Below are positions 26,674-34,923 of a stretch of 64,000 nucleotides of DNA, in pieces; the stretch's first letter is position 1, and every line of letters starts with the position of its first letter. The notes under the pieces are model-generated. The model ran no database searches. It was not told the origin of the DNA and saw nothing but the letters and a program-made list of their open reading frames with translations. The DNA is from a bacterium (GTDB taxonomy: Bacteria; Actinomycetota; Acidimicrobiia; Spongiisociales; ZC4RG35): the NCBI GenBank assembly GCA_028823995.1, contig JAPPFD010000021.1:1-64000 (forward strand), written 5' to 3'. A program made the position numbers and the translations under genes.

Positions 26674-27195
26674 ATGGATTCGATTAGTCCCTTCATCTCC
26701 GGTGAGCAAATCGCCGTTCGCCTACAGGAGATGGGCAAACGGATTACCGCCGACTACGAGGGCCGGGACCTGTTGATCGTGGGAGTCTTGAAGGGCACTT
26801 TCATGGTGATGGCCGATCTTGCCCGCCAGATCAAGCTTCCCACCCAATTCGACTACATGGCGGTCTCCTCATATGGCGCCGCCACCAAGACGTCGGGGGT
26901 GGTGCGGGTGCTGAAGGACCTCGAGCAGGAGATCGCCGGGCGCCATGTGCTGATTTGCGAGGATATAGTCGACTCGGGACTCACTCTCAACTACCTGATG
27001 AAGAGTCTCCGGGTGCGGGGGCCCGCCTCCCTTGAGATCGCCGCCCTTCTGTTCAAGGAGGGCATCCAGCGGGTACCGGTCGACGTCAAGTACGTGGGCT
27101 TTCGGATAGGCCCGGAGTTCGTGGTGGGCTACGGGCTGGACTACGACGGCAAGTACCGGAACCTGCCCTATGTGGGTATCCTGACCCAGTCCTAG
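26674..27195 (+). CDS. hpt: Hypoxanthine phosphoribosyltransferase
   Basis: A 173-residue purine-salvage enzyme making IMP and GMP from the bases and PRPP. The PRPP-binding motif is VLICEDIVDSGLTL near residue 93, and LLIVGVLKGTFMVMADL is the N-terminal loop. It lies 16 bases after tilS and upstream of ftsH. Confidence 0.94.
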   Translation: MDSISPFISGEQIAVRLQEMGKRITADYEGRDLLIVGVLKGTFMVMADLARQIKLPTQFDYMAVSSYGAATKTSGVVRVLKDLEQEIAGRHVLICEDIVDSGLTLNYLMKSLRVRGPASLEIAALLFKEGIQRVPVDVKYVGFRIGPEFVVGYGLDYDGKYRNLPYVGILTQS

Positions 27196-27315
27196 GTGAT
27201 TATGTCCCAGGGCGGGATAACATTAAAGCTGGTAGGCCCCCAGACTTGCCTACCATGATGCCTAACCAATTACGCCTCCCGCCTACCACCACTTTTTTCG
27301 AAGAAGAGCCTTAAA

Positions 27316-29250
27316 TTGCGCCGCAGCCTCCGCATCCTCCTCATCTACGGTCTCTTGATCCTCACGATGGCTCTGGTTTTCCAGAATTTCGGGAGCGACG
27401 ACGATCCCGCCCGGGAGATAACCACCGGGGAATTCCTGGCCGCCGTTGAGGCGTCTCAGGTCGAGTCGGTGTTGATTCTCACTCGGTCGCTGGAGGCCAG
27501 GGGACGCTATGTCGGCTCCACCGCTCCACCGGGACAGTACGACTTCGCGGCGAAGTACCCCGAGGGCTATGAGGGCCAACTGGCCGAGATACTCGATGAC
27601 CGAGGGGTGCAATACGACACCGACCACGAACCCCCCGGACCCTGGAGCGTGCTGGTGGGAATGCTGCCCTGGCTGCTCCTGATCGGGTTCATGGTCTTCA
27701 TCTTCATGCAGATGCAGAGATCGGGCAACCGCATCATGCAGTTCGGAAAGACCCGAGCCAAGATGGTGAAGAAGGACAACCCCGACGTCACCTTCGAGGA
27801 TGTGGCCGGCCTGGAGGAAGCCATAGAGGAGTTGGGCGAGATAAGGGACTTTCTGGCAGACGCCGACAAGTTCCGGGCGATGGGCGCCAAGATTCCCAAG
27901 GGCGTCCTGCTGTTCGGTCCTCCCGGCACGGGCAAGACGCTCTTGGCCAAGGCGGTGGCGGGCGAGGCCGGCCGGCCGTTCTTTTCCATCTCCGGGTCCG
28001 ACTTCGTCGAGATGTTCGTCGGAGTGGGCGCCAGCAGAGTCCGTGACCTCTTCGAACAGGCCAAGCAGAACAGCCCCGCCATCATCTTCATAGACGAGAT
28101 CGACGCGGTGGGCCGCCACCGGGGCGCCGGACTGGGAGGAGGGCACGACGAGCGGGAACAGACCCTCAACCAACTCCTGGTGGAACTGGACGGCTTCGAC
28201 ACCAACACCGGAGTCATCGTGATCGCCGCCACCAACCGTCCCGACATTCTCGATCCGGCTCTTCTCAGACCCGGACGCTTCGATCGCCAGATCGTCATCG
28301 ACTCCCCCGACATCAAGGGGCGCCAGGCCATCCTGGAGGTCCATTCCCGCGGCAAGCCGCTCAACCCCGAAATAGACCTGGAAGTCCTGGCCCGGCGCAC
28401 TCCCGGTTTCACGGGCGCCGATCTGGCCAACCTGATCAACGAGGCGGCTCTGCTGGCGGCTCGTCGAAACCAGGAAGAAGTGGGGATGGAGCAGTTGGAG
28501 GAGGCCATCGACCGGGTGATCGCCGGGCCTGAACGCAAGGCCCGGATCATGTCCGACGACGAGAAACGGCTGATCGCATTCCATGAGACCGGCCACGCCC
28601 TGGTGGGATGGGCTCTTCCCATGGCCGACCCGGTGCACAAGGTGACAATCGTCGCCCGCGGTCGATCCCTGGGTCACACCCTGGCGCTCCCCACCCGGGA
28701 TAAATACCTGGTCAAGCGATCGGAACTCCTCGACAAGCTGGCCATGCTCCTGGGAGGAAGAAGCGCCGAGGAACTCATCTACGCCGACCCCACCACCGGT
28801 GCCACCGACGACATCGAGAAAGCCACCACCATAGCCCGGCGGATGGTCATGGAGTACGGCATGAGCGACCAACTCGGTCCGATGCAATACGGCAGGCCCG
28901 GCGGAGAGGTATTCCTGGGCCGCGACTACAACCGGCAACCCGATTACTCCGACCAACTGGCCGCCGACATCGACGACGAGGTCCGCAAGCTCATCAGGGT
29001 GGCGCACTCCGAGGCGCGCCAGATCCTGGCGGCCCACCGCCCCGCCCTGGACAGGATGGTGGAGGCCCTCCTGGAAAAAGAGACGCTTGACGCAGACGAC
29101 ATCGAAGGGGTATTCCACGACGTACCGAAGTGGGAGGCAACCGACACCCCCGAAATGCGCCTCCATCCACCACCGGGCATCTCGTCCGGCGATCCCGGAA
29201 GAGAGAGGGTGGCCGCCGCCAGCCGAAACGACCAGTCCCGGTCCTCTTAG
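27316..29250 (+). CDS. ftsH: ATP-dependent zinc metalloprotease FtsH
   Basis: A 644-residue membrane AAA+ protease. Two transmembrane helices are at about 4-24 and 112-134, flanking an external domain. Walker A GPPGTGKT is at residues 201-208, Walker B is [11 protein letters not shown], and the second region of homology includes [20 protein letters not shown]. The zinc site HETGH is at 423-427. TTG start at 27316, supported by GAAGAAGAG upstream. The last 40 residues are hydrophilic and variable, as usual. Confidence 0.95.
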   Translation: MRRSLRILLIYGLLILTMALVFQNFGSDDDPAREITTGEFLAAVEASQVESVLILTRSLEARGRYVGSTAPPGQYDFAAKYPEGYEGQLAEILDDRGVQYDTDHEPPGPWSVLVGMLPWLLLIGFMVFIFMQMQRSGNRIMQFGKTRAKMVKKDNPDVTFEDVAGLEEAIEELGEIRDFLADADKFRAMGAKIPKGVLLFGPPGTGKTLLAKAVAGEAGRPFFSISGSDFVEMFVGVGASRVRDLFEQAKQNSPAIIFIDEIDAVGRHRGAGLGGGHDEREQTLNQLLVELDGFDTNTGVIVIAATNRPDILDPALLRPGRFDRQIVIDSPDIKGRQAILEVHSRGKPLNPEIDLEVLARRTPGFTGADLANLINEAALLAARRNQEEVGMEQLEEAIDRVIAGPERKARIMSDDEKRLIAFHETGHALVGWALPMADPVHKVTIVARGRSLGHTLALPTRDKYLVKRSELLDKLAMLLGGRSAEELIYADPTTGATDDIEKATTIARRMVMEYGMSDQLGPMQYGRPGGEVFLGRDYNRQPDYSDQLAADIDDEVRKLIRVAHSEARQILAAHRPALDRMVEALLEKETLDADDIEGVFHDVPKWEATDTPEMRLHPPPGISSGDPGRERVAAASRNDQSRSS

Positions 29251-29258
29251 CCCGTATC

Positions 29259-29750
29259 ATGCCGGCCGGCTTTCTCAAACCCCGAGGCTTCAGGTGGATT
29301 ATCACCTCCCGCTTGGCGGTGAGCGAGCGACTGGGCGGACAGGGAGTGACACATCGCAAGGTGCGACGTCAACAGGAAGTGCTGTGGCTCCAACAGGAAG
29401 CCGGGATCACCGACGTGGTCAGCCTCCTCGCCAACAACCAGAACATCAAGGTCTACCGGGAGTGCGGCTTCGGAGCCCATCGGGTTCCCGTCGGGTCCGA
29501 GGTGGAGGAGACCGAACGCCGCTCTCTATACGACAAGCTCGCCGAACTGCTGAGTGACCCCGACGCCAAGATCCTGGTGCACCGGGACGTGATCGATGAA
29601 GACCTCGGAGGACTAATGAGCGGCTTTCTGGTGGACTCCGGACTGATCCCCGATCCGGTCAGGGCGGTCACCATCATCGAACAGATCCTGGGTCGCCCGA
29701 TCGGTGCCAGAGGACGTTCGCTGGTCCCGAATTACCTCTCCGGAGAGTGA
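29259..29750 (+). CDS. Dual-specificity-phosphatase-like protein lacking the catalytic motif
   Basis: A 163-residue protein. Its layout resembles small dual-specificity/tyrosine phosphatases: GFRWIITSRLAVSER, then AGITDVVSLL, then a strand-loop-helix KILVHRDVIDED followed by GGLMSGFLVDSGLI. At the place of the signature HCxxGxxR it has His108, Arg109, Ile112 and Asp115, so the nucleophilic cysteine, the glycine and the arginine are all missing. It would therefore be a non-catalytic pseudophosphatase, possibly a binding or adaptor protein. It begins 8 bases after ftsH and overlaps the next gene by 4. The fold assignment is by eye and tentative. Confidence 0.6.
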   Translation: MPAGFLKPRGFRWIITSRLAVSERLGGQGVTHRKVRRQQEVLWLQQEAGITDVVSLLANNQNIKVYRECGFGAHRVPVGSEVEETERRSLYDKLAELLSDPDAKILVHRDVIDEDLGGLMSGFLVDSGLIPDPVRAVTIIEQILGRPIGARGRSLVPNYLSGE

Positions 29751-30592
29751 ACACCCGCCTCCGCCTGGCGGTGATCGGGCCAGGTCGCGCCGGTGGCGCA
29801 TTGGCGATCGCCGCTCGGGCAGCCGGGCACTCGGTTGAGACGGTGGCGGGTCCTTCCGGCGCCATCCCTCCGGCGCTGGCGGAAACCCGGGTGAAGCAGG
29901 TCGGCAGGCTGTCACCCTGTGACCTGCTGCTCTTAGCCACGCCCGACGATGTCATCGAGGAGACCGCTCTCCGTCTGGCATCCGATCCCCCTCCGGCAGG
30001 TGTGGCCGCGCACCTCTCCGGATTCGCGTCCCTTGCCCGGCTGGAGGCGTTGGAGCGAGCCGGTCTGGAGGTCGGGTGTCTTCACCCCTTGCAGACTCTC
30101 CCCTCCCCCCAGCGTGGCGCAGCCGCCCTGGCGGGGTCGACTGCTGCGATCACCGCCCGATCGGAGAAGGCGGCCGCACTGCTGCGGTCATTCGCCCAGA
30201 GCCTGGGAGTCTCCAGTTTCTGCCTGGAAGACCGCTTCAAGCCTCTCTACCACGCCGGAGCCGCCACCGTCGCCCTGGGAGTGGCCACCGCCCTGGGGGT
30301 GGCCGCCGACCTGTTCGAGGCGGCCGGCGTCTCCTTCTCCCAATCCAGGGGCCTCGCCACCCGGGTGTTGGAGAACTGCTTCGAGATGGGACCCGACCAT
30401 GCTCTCACCGGTCCGGCGGTACGCGGGGACCAGGGCACCATTGCAGGACATCTGAGAGCCGCCGAGGCTGTCTCTCCCGAGCTTGCCCACCAGTATCGGC
30501 TGCTTGGACGTACAGCCGCCCATAGGGCCGGCCACCGAGGAGAGTCCTTTGAGGCCAACAACGACCGGTCGGCGGGCGGGTCCCTGCCATGA
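29747..30592 (+). CDS. Rossmann-like DUF2520 domain protein
   Basis: A 281-residue protein with an N-terminal NAD(P)-type Rossmann motif (LAVIGPGRAGGALA) and a C-terminal helical DUF2520 domain resembling 6-phosphogluconate-dehydrogenase or ketopantoate-reductase dimerisation domains. GCLHPLQTLPSP is a DUF2520 hallmark. In actinobacteria this gene commonly precedes panC, as here, where it overlaps by 4 bases. A role in pantothenate synthesis, perhaps as a reductase, is suggested by context but not proven. Confidence 0.87.
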   Translation: MNTRLRLAVIGPGRAGGALAIAARAAGHSVETVAGPSGAIPPALAETRVKQVGRLSPCDLLLLATPDDVIEETALRLASDPPPAGVAAHLSGFASLARLEALERAGLEVGCLHPLQTLPSPQRGAAALAGSTAAITARSEKAAALLRSFAQSLGVSSFCLEDRFKPLYHAGAATVALGVATALGVAADLFEAAGVSFSQSRGLATRVLENCFEMGPDHALTGPAVRGDQGTIAGHLRAAEAVSPELAHQYRLLGRTAAHRAGHRGESFEANNDRSAGGSLP

Positions 30593-31506
30593 GGGTCGTC
30601 TCGACCTTCTCCGAGGCGCGGTCCGCAGCCACGGAGGTGTATCACCGGTCCGGCGGCGAGGAGGGGCCGGCGGCGATCGGGTTGGTGCCCACCATGGGGT
30701 TCCTTCACGAGGGTCACCTGTCCTTGATCTCGCAGGCACGTCGGGAATGCAGGGTCGTGACGATGTCCCTGTACGTCAATCCACGACAATTCAACGTGTC
30801 CTCGGACTTCGACCGCTATCCCCGAAGTTTCGAGCGGGACTCTCAGTTGGCTGCCCAGGCGGGCGTGGATGTCCTGTTCGCTCCGTCCACCTCGGAGATG
30901 TACGAACCCAGCGAGTCCACGTCCATCCAGCCGGGCCGGGTGGCCAGGACCATGGAGGGCCCGGGACGCCCCGGTCACTTCGAGGGAGTGGCCCTGGTGG
31001 TGACCAAACTCCTGGCCGGCCTGGGGGCACAGAAGGCCTATTTCGGGCGCAAGGACGCCCAGCAATTGACCATGATCCGCAGGATGGCGCGCGATCTCCG
31101 GTTCCCGATCGAGATAGTCGGCTGCCCGACCATCCGGGAGAGCGACGGGCTGGCGCTGTCCAGCCGGAACGTCCTGATGTCCGCTCAGGAACGCGAAGCC
31201 GCCCTGGAAATAAGCCGGGGACTGTGGGCCGCTGCCCTGGCCGCCGAAGGCGGAGAGCGTTCGGCCGAAGGCCTTTGCCGTGAAGTGACCGCATCCGGAG
31301 ACCGCGTGGCATGGGAATACGTAGAACTGGCCGACCAGGACGACGCATCCTTGCTCGACACCCTCGACCGCCCTTCCTTCCTGGCGGCGGCCGCCTCGGT
31401 GGGAAAGGTGAGGCTGATCGACAATCTCTTTTTCGACACCAGGGGCGGCCATCTGGCCGTCGATCGGGGAATCGTTCTGGAAAGCCCTAGTCTCCTGTAT
31501 CGGTGA
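30589..31506 (+). CDS. panC: Pantothenate synthetase
   Basis: A 305-residue ligase joining pantoate and beta-alanine with ATP. The nucleotide-binding HxGH-type motif is MGFLHEGHLSL with His40 and His43, and the second motif is GRKDAQQLTMIRRM. SSRNVLMS is the family's KMSKS-like loop. The stop overlaps coaX by 4 bases. In mycobacteria panD lies between panC and coaX; here it is absent. Confidence 0.94.
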   Translation: MRVVSTFSEARSAATEVYHRSGGEEGPAAIGLVPTMGFLHEGHLSLISQARRECRVVTMSLYVNPRQFNVSSDFDRYPRSFERDSQLAAQAGVDVLFAPSTSEMYEPSESTSIQPGRVARTMEGPGRPGHFEGVALVVTKLLAGLGAQKAYFGRKDAQQLTMIRRMARDLRFPIEIVGCPTIRESDGLALSSRNVLMSAQEREAALEISRGLWAAALAAEGGERSAEGLCREVTASGDRVAWEYVELADQDDASLLDTLDRPSFLAAAASVGKVRLIDNLFFDTRGGHLAVDRGIVLESPSLLYR

Positions 31507-32270
31507 AGGGCATGCGTTTAGCAGTGGACATCGGCAACACCCAGACCGTGATCGGGGCCTACCGCGGCCGATCCCTGGAACACCGCTGGCGCATCTCGAC
31601 CGAGACTTCACGCACCACCGACGAGTACCGCATCCTCCTCTCCGGGCTTCTCTCCGGCATCCCCCTACCCCTGGATGGAGCGGCGCTGTCCAGCGTGGTG
31701 CCCACCGCCGTCCCCGCCATACGCCCGGTGCTGACCGAGATGGTGAACGGGCCCCTGGTGGTGGTGGGGCCCGGAACCCGCACCGGCATGGAGATTCGCA
31801 TCGACAACCCCCGGGAGGTCGGCGCCGACCGGGTAGCCAACGCCATCGGCGCGGTGGAGTTGTACGGCGCCCCCGTACTGGTGGTCGACTTCGGAACAGC
31901 CACCACCGTGGATGTGATCGACGCCTCGGGCTCCTACTGCGGCGGCGCCATCGCTCCCGGGATACAGGTGGCCGGAGACGCCCTGGCCGCCGCGGCCTCG
32001 GCGCTCCGGAGAGTGGAACTGACCCGGCCCAACCGGGCCACCGGGCGCAACACCACAGAAGCCGTTCAGAGCGGACTGGTGTTCGGATGGGCCGGTCTGG
32101 TGGACGGCCTGGTAAGGCGGATCTGCGCCGAAAACAGGCTCGGGGCTCTGCCGGTGGTGGCGACCGGGGGCCTGGCGAGGCTGCTAGGGCCGGTCTGCGA
32201 GACGATCACGGACATAGAAGACGACCTCACCCTGGGAGGATTGTTGCTCGTGCTCGAGCTGAATTCTTAA
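31503..32270 (+). CDS. coaX: Type III pantothenate kinase
   Basis: A 255-residue ASKHA-fold kinase for the first step of coenzyme A synthesis. The phosphate-1 motif is LAVDIGNTQTVIG, GADRVANAIGAVE is the family signature and LVVDFGTATTVDVID is phosphate 2. The annotated GTG at 31503 overlaps panC; an in-frame ATG at 31512 is a possible alternative. A strong promoter for the following small-RNA region begins 12 bases after the stop. Confidence 0.93.
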   Translation: MKGMRLAVDIGNTQTVIGAYRGRSLEHRWRISTETSRTTDEYRILLSGLLSGIPLPLDGAALSSVVPTAVPAIRPVLTEMVNGPLVVVGPGTRTGMEIRIDNPREVGADRVANAIGAVELYGAPVLVVDFGTATTVDVIDASGSYCGGAIAPGIQVAGDALAAAASALRRVELTRPNRATGRNTTEAVQSGLVFGWAGLVDGLVRRICAENRLGALPVVATGGLARLLGPVCETITDIEDDLTLGGLLLVLELNS

Positions 32271-32281
32271 TCCCCCTCCAG

Positions 32282-32310
32282 TTGACATACCTCCCGATAC
32301 CGTCTATTAT
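32282..32310 (+). promoter_or_regulatory. Consensus-like promoter TTGACA-17-TATTAT
   Basis: TTGACA at 32282-32287, exactly 17 bases, then TATTAT at 32305-32310. This is the best match to a housekeeping promoter seen in the window. Transcription should begin near 32317, at the left edge of three tandem hairpins and about 200 bases before lysS. Confidence 0.75.
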
Positions 32311-32316
32311 TTCACC

Positions 32317-32459
32317 CACAAACCAAACCACCTGCCGGCCTTCCCCGTCCCCTCCCGGAAGACCGGCGGGAAGCCTGCCCGCCCTCCACCCCTCCCGGGG
32401 CGGCAGGCACTCAACCGGCCCGCCCTCCCTCCCCTCCCGGGGGCGGGTCGGTTACTTTT
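32317..32459 (+). ncRNA. Three-hairpin C-rich-loop RNA, resembling the actinobacterial 6C small RNA
   Basis: Three consecutive hairpins follow a strong promoter. Stem 1 pairs 32331-32344 with 32357-32370, stem 2 pairs 32373-32384 with 32398-32408, and stem 3 pairs 32413-32425 with 32441-32453. Each loop contains CCCCTCCC, and the ten-base CCCCTCCCGG recurs at 32349, 32389 and 32431, about 40 bases apart. The last stem ends in ACTTTTG, a plausible terminator. The known 6C RNA (B11 in Mycobacterium tuberculosis) is a short actinobacterial RNA with C-rich hairpin loops. Three loops, and C runs broken by a U, make this at least a variant. Alternatives are a lysS leader or attenuator. Confidence 0.6.
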
Positions 32460-32519
32460 GTATGGGCGCGACTCTCATGCTTTCATTCTTCACGTAATCG
32501 TCTACTAGGTTGATGCTCA

Positions 32520-34106
32520 ATGGACAATGAAGGCACCACACAGCCGGATCCGGGATCGGCGGGCCTGTGGGAGAAGGTGGTACGGAAACGCCTCGGAGAC
32601 CTGGAAGACCTGTCGGCGCGGGACGTGGACGTATGGCCCGCAAGGTTCGAACGGACCCACTCGGCCCGGGAGATCCGGGAGTCTTACGGACACCTCGAAG
32701 CCGACGCCAGGACCGGACGGACAGCGGCGGTGGCAGGGCGGGTCCGGCTGGTCCGCGACTTCGGACGGCTGGTGTTCATCACCCTTTCGGATCAAACCGG
32801 CGACCTGCAACTCTTTATCTCCGGTGACGAACTGCCGGATGAGTCCGCGGATTTGCTGTCCCACCTGGATCTGGGTGATTGGGTGGGCGCCAGCGGGGAG
32901 GTGCTCACCACCCGGCGGGGGGAACTCTCCATCGGGGTGGAACAACTGACGCTTCTGGCCAAGTGCCTTGCCCCGCTACCCGAGAAGTGGAAGGGTCTGA
33001 GGGATGTCGAGCAACGCTCCCGGCACCGTCACCTGGACCTGGTGGTCAACCCCGACAGCCGGCACACCTTCGAGATCCGGTCCGCGGTGGTGGCGGAACT
33101 CCGCAACCAGTTCCACCAGCGGGGCTTCCTGGAAGTGGACACTCCCATCCTCACCTCCCGGGCTGCGGGCGCCGCCGCCCGTCCCTTCCGGACCCACCAC
33201 AACGCCCTGGACATAGAGCTTTACATGCGGATCGCCACCGAACTGTACCTGAAGCGTCTCGTTGTCGGGGGGTTCGAGCGGGTATTCGAGGTCGGGCGTA
33301 TCTTCCGCAACGAGGGAGTGGACTCCTCCCACAATCCCGAGTTCACCATGCTGGAGTCATACCAGGCATTCGCCGACTACCGGGACGTGATGGACCTGGT
33401 CGAAGAGGTGATCCCCGCCGTGGCCAGGGCTGCGACCGGCGCCACCCTGGTTGGCCGGGAGGCCGCCGACGAACCGTCCAGGCCCCTCTCCCTTGAACCT
33501 CCCTTCAGAAAGATCTCGATGCTTGACCTGGTGAGCGGGGAGATGGGAGAGGAGGTCACCCTCGACACCGAACCGCGCATCCTGGGTGAGATGGCGGCAA
33601 GCCGGGGAGTCGAGACCCGGGAGGAGTGGGGCGCCGGCCGGATCGTCTACGAGCTGTTCGACCGGCTTTCCGCCCCAGGGCTGTGGGAACCCACCTTCGT
33701 GGTCGATTATCCCCTGGAAGTCTCCCCTCTCGCTCGTCGCCACCGGCGGGACGCCCGGCTCACCGAGCGTTTCGAGTTGTTCATAGCCGGAGTGGAATTC
33801 GCCAACGCATTCTCCGAGCTGAACGATCCGGTCGACCAGTTGTCACGATTCGAGAACCAGGCTTCCCTTCTTGGAGCGGATGACCCCGAACTTCACCCGG
33901 TTGATGAGGAATTCGTCCTGGCTCTGGCATACGGGATGCCCCCGACAGGGGGCCTGGGTCTGGGCGTGGACAGACTGGTGATGCTGTTGACCGGCCGGAG
34001 CCACATCCGCGACGTGATCCTGTTCCCCACGCTGCGGCCCACCGAGAACCCTCTCTGGAGGACTTACCGCCGCCTATTGGCCCGGCGTTTTGCAGATCTC
34101 AGCTGA
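32520..34106 (+). CDS. lysS: Lysine-tRNA ligase, class II
   Basis: A 528-residue class II lysyl-tRNA synthetase. The N-terminal OB-fold anticodon-binding domain includes VAGRVRLVRDFGRLVFITL. Motif 2 is FEVGRIFRNEGVDSSHNPEF and motif 3 is GLGLGVDRLVMLLTGRSHIR. The coaX-lysS order is common in actinobacteria. Its 3' end overlaps the convergent pncA by 8 bases. The start has no obvious ribosome binding site. Confidence 0.94.
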   Translation: MDNEGTTQPDPGSAGLWEKVVRKRLGDLEDLSARDVDVWPARFERTHSAREIRESYGHLEADARTGRTAAVAGRVRLVRDFGRLVFITLSDQTGDLQLFISGDELPDESADLLSHLDLGDWVGASGEVLTTRRGELSIGVEQLTLLAKCLAPLPEKWKGLRDVEQRSRHRHLDLVVNPDSRHTFEIRSAVVAELRNQFHQRGFLEVDTPILTSRAAGAAARPFRTHHNALDIELYMRIATELYLKRLVVGGFERVFEVGRIFRNEGVDSSHNPEFTMLESYQAFADYRDVMDLVEEVIPAVARAATGATLVGREAADEPSRPLSLEPPFRKISMLDLVSGEMGEEVTLDTEPRILGEMAASRGVETREEWGAGRIVYELFDRLSAPGLWEPTFVVDYPLEVSPLARRHRRDARLTERFELFIAGVEFANAFSELNDPVDQLSRFENQASLLGADDPELHPVDEEFVLALAYGMPPTGGLGLGVDRLVMLLTGRSHIRDVILFPTLRPTENPLWRTYRRLLARRFADLS

Positions 34107-34683
34107 CTGAGACCCCCGCTGCCTGCAGAGCGGCGATCGATTTGTCCCCGTCGTCAGGCGAGAGATTGACCGCGGCGGTGGCGTCCAGGGGCACCTCCAC
34201 TTCATACCCAAGACGAACGGCGTCCAGAGCGGTGTCCTTCACGCAGTAGTCGAGAGCCAGCCCCACCACCACCACCCTGGCGATGTTCCTCTCCTGCAGA
34301 AGGGAATGCAGGGCGGTCGGGCGATCCTCGGCTTCCACCAGGTCCCGCATGGTGAACCCCGAGTAGCCGTCCTCCCCGGCGCCGCCTTTCTTCACCGACA
34401 CCCCCTCGACCACCAGATCGGGATGGAAGTCCGCTCCCGGGGACCCGCCCACGCAGTGCACCGGCCATATCCCCCCGTCCTTGGCGAAGTGGGGGGTGGT
34501 CTCCGGATGCCAGTCCTGTGTGTAGAACACCGGCCACCCCTCTTCCTGCGCCCTCTCCACCAGCCTGTTCACCGCTTCCACCACCTTCCCGGCCCCGCTG
34601 ACATAGAGGGACCCTTCCGGGTCGGCGAAGTCGTTCTGAACATCCACCACCACCAACGCGGTTTGAGGGGACAACCGGCTCAT
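34099..34683 (-). CDS. pncA: Nicotinamidase (isochorismatase-like)
   Basis: A 194-residue amidase converting nicotinamide to nicotinate in NAD salvage. The catalytic triad is visible: Asp14 in VVDVQNDF, Lys99 in VKKGG and Cys147 in LALDYCVKDTA. Metal ligands DWHP are near 57-60. The second salvage enzyme, nicotinate phosphoribosyltransferase, is also in this window at 44761. Its 5' end faces the ABC importer operon across about 240 bases. Confidence 0.9.
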   Translation of the reverse strand: MSRLSPQTALVVVDVQNDFADPEGSLYVSGAGKVVEAVNRLVERAQEEGWPVFYTQDWHPETTPHFAKDGGIWPVHCVGGSPGADFHPDLVVEGVSVKKGGAGEDGYSGFTMRDLVEAEDRPTALHSLLQERNIARVVVVGLALDYCVKDTALDAVRLGYEVEVPLDATAAVNLSPDDGDKSIAALQAAGVSVS

Positions 34684-34765
34684 GATCTCAGGGCATAAGC
34701 GTACCTGGCCACAATCGAGGGTTCAACCCCGTAATCCCCAAGCGAGGGATGTCATCAGTTCCTTT

Positions 34766-34849
34766 TTGGTTTTACTGAATAAAAAAGGTGTATACCTAAT
34801 GTAAAGGAGATCAGACTAAGATATTTCTTGATATCTGTACTAATATCTT
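34766..34849 (+). promoter_or_regulatory. Candidate promoter and 12-bp-spaced operator repeats upstream of the import/hydantoinase operon
   Basis: TTGGTT (34766-34771) and TGTATA (34789-34794) are 17 bases apart in an AT-rich region. Downstream, AGATAT at 34819, ATATCT at 34831 and ATATCT at 34843 repeat at exact 12-base steps, the first inverted relative to the others. Such spacing suits a regulator bound just downstream of the promoter; the two XRE-cupin proteins encoded at the end of this operon are candidates. The operon start codon is at 34924, with GGAG 9 bases before it. Confidence 0.45.
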
Positions 34850-34923
34850 GCGCACTCTCTAGACCGACGTTCAAGCCCGAACGGTATGTGCCACACCTGG
34901 CTGACAGATTGGAGAAGAAACGA

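Noticed and set aside
27231-27254. GGTAGGC/GCCTACC hairpin between hpt and ftsH
   Set aside because: Seven-base stem with no T-run and no match to a known leader; may be chance.
27283-29166. 627-residue minus-strand open frame opposite ftsH
   Set aside because: Complete FtsH motifs are on the other strand; this is a shadow.
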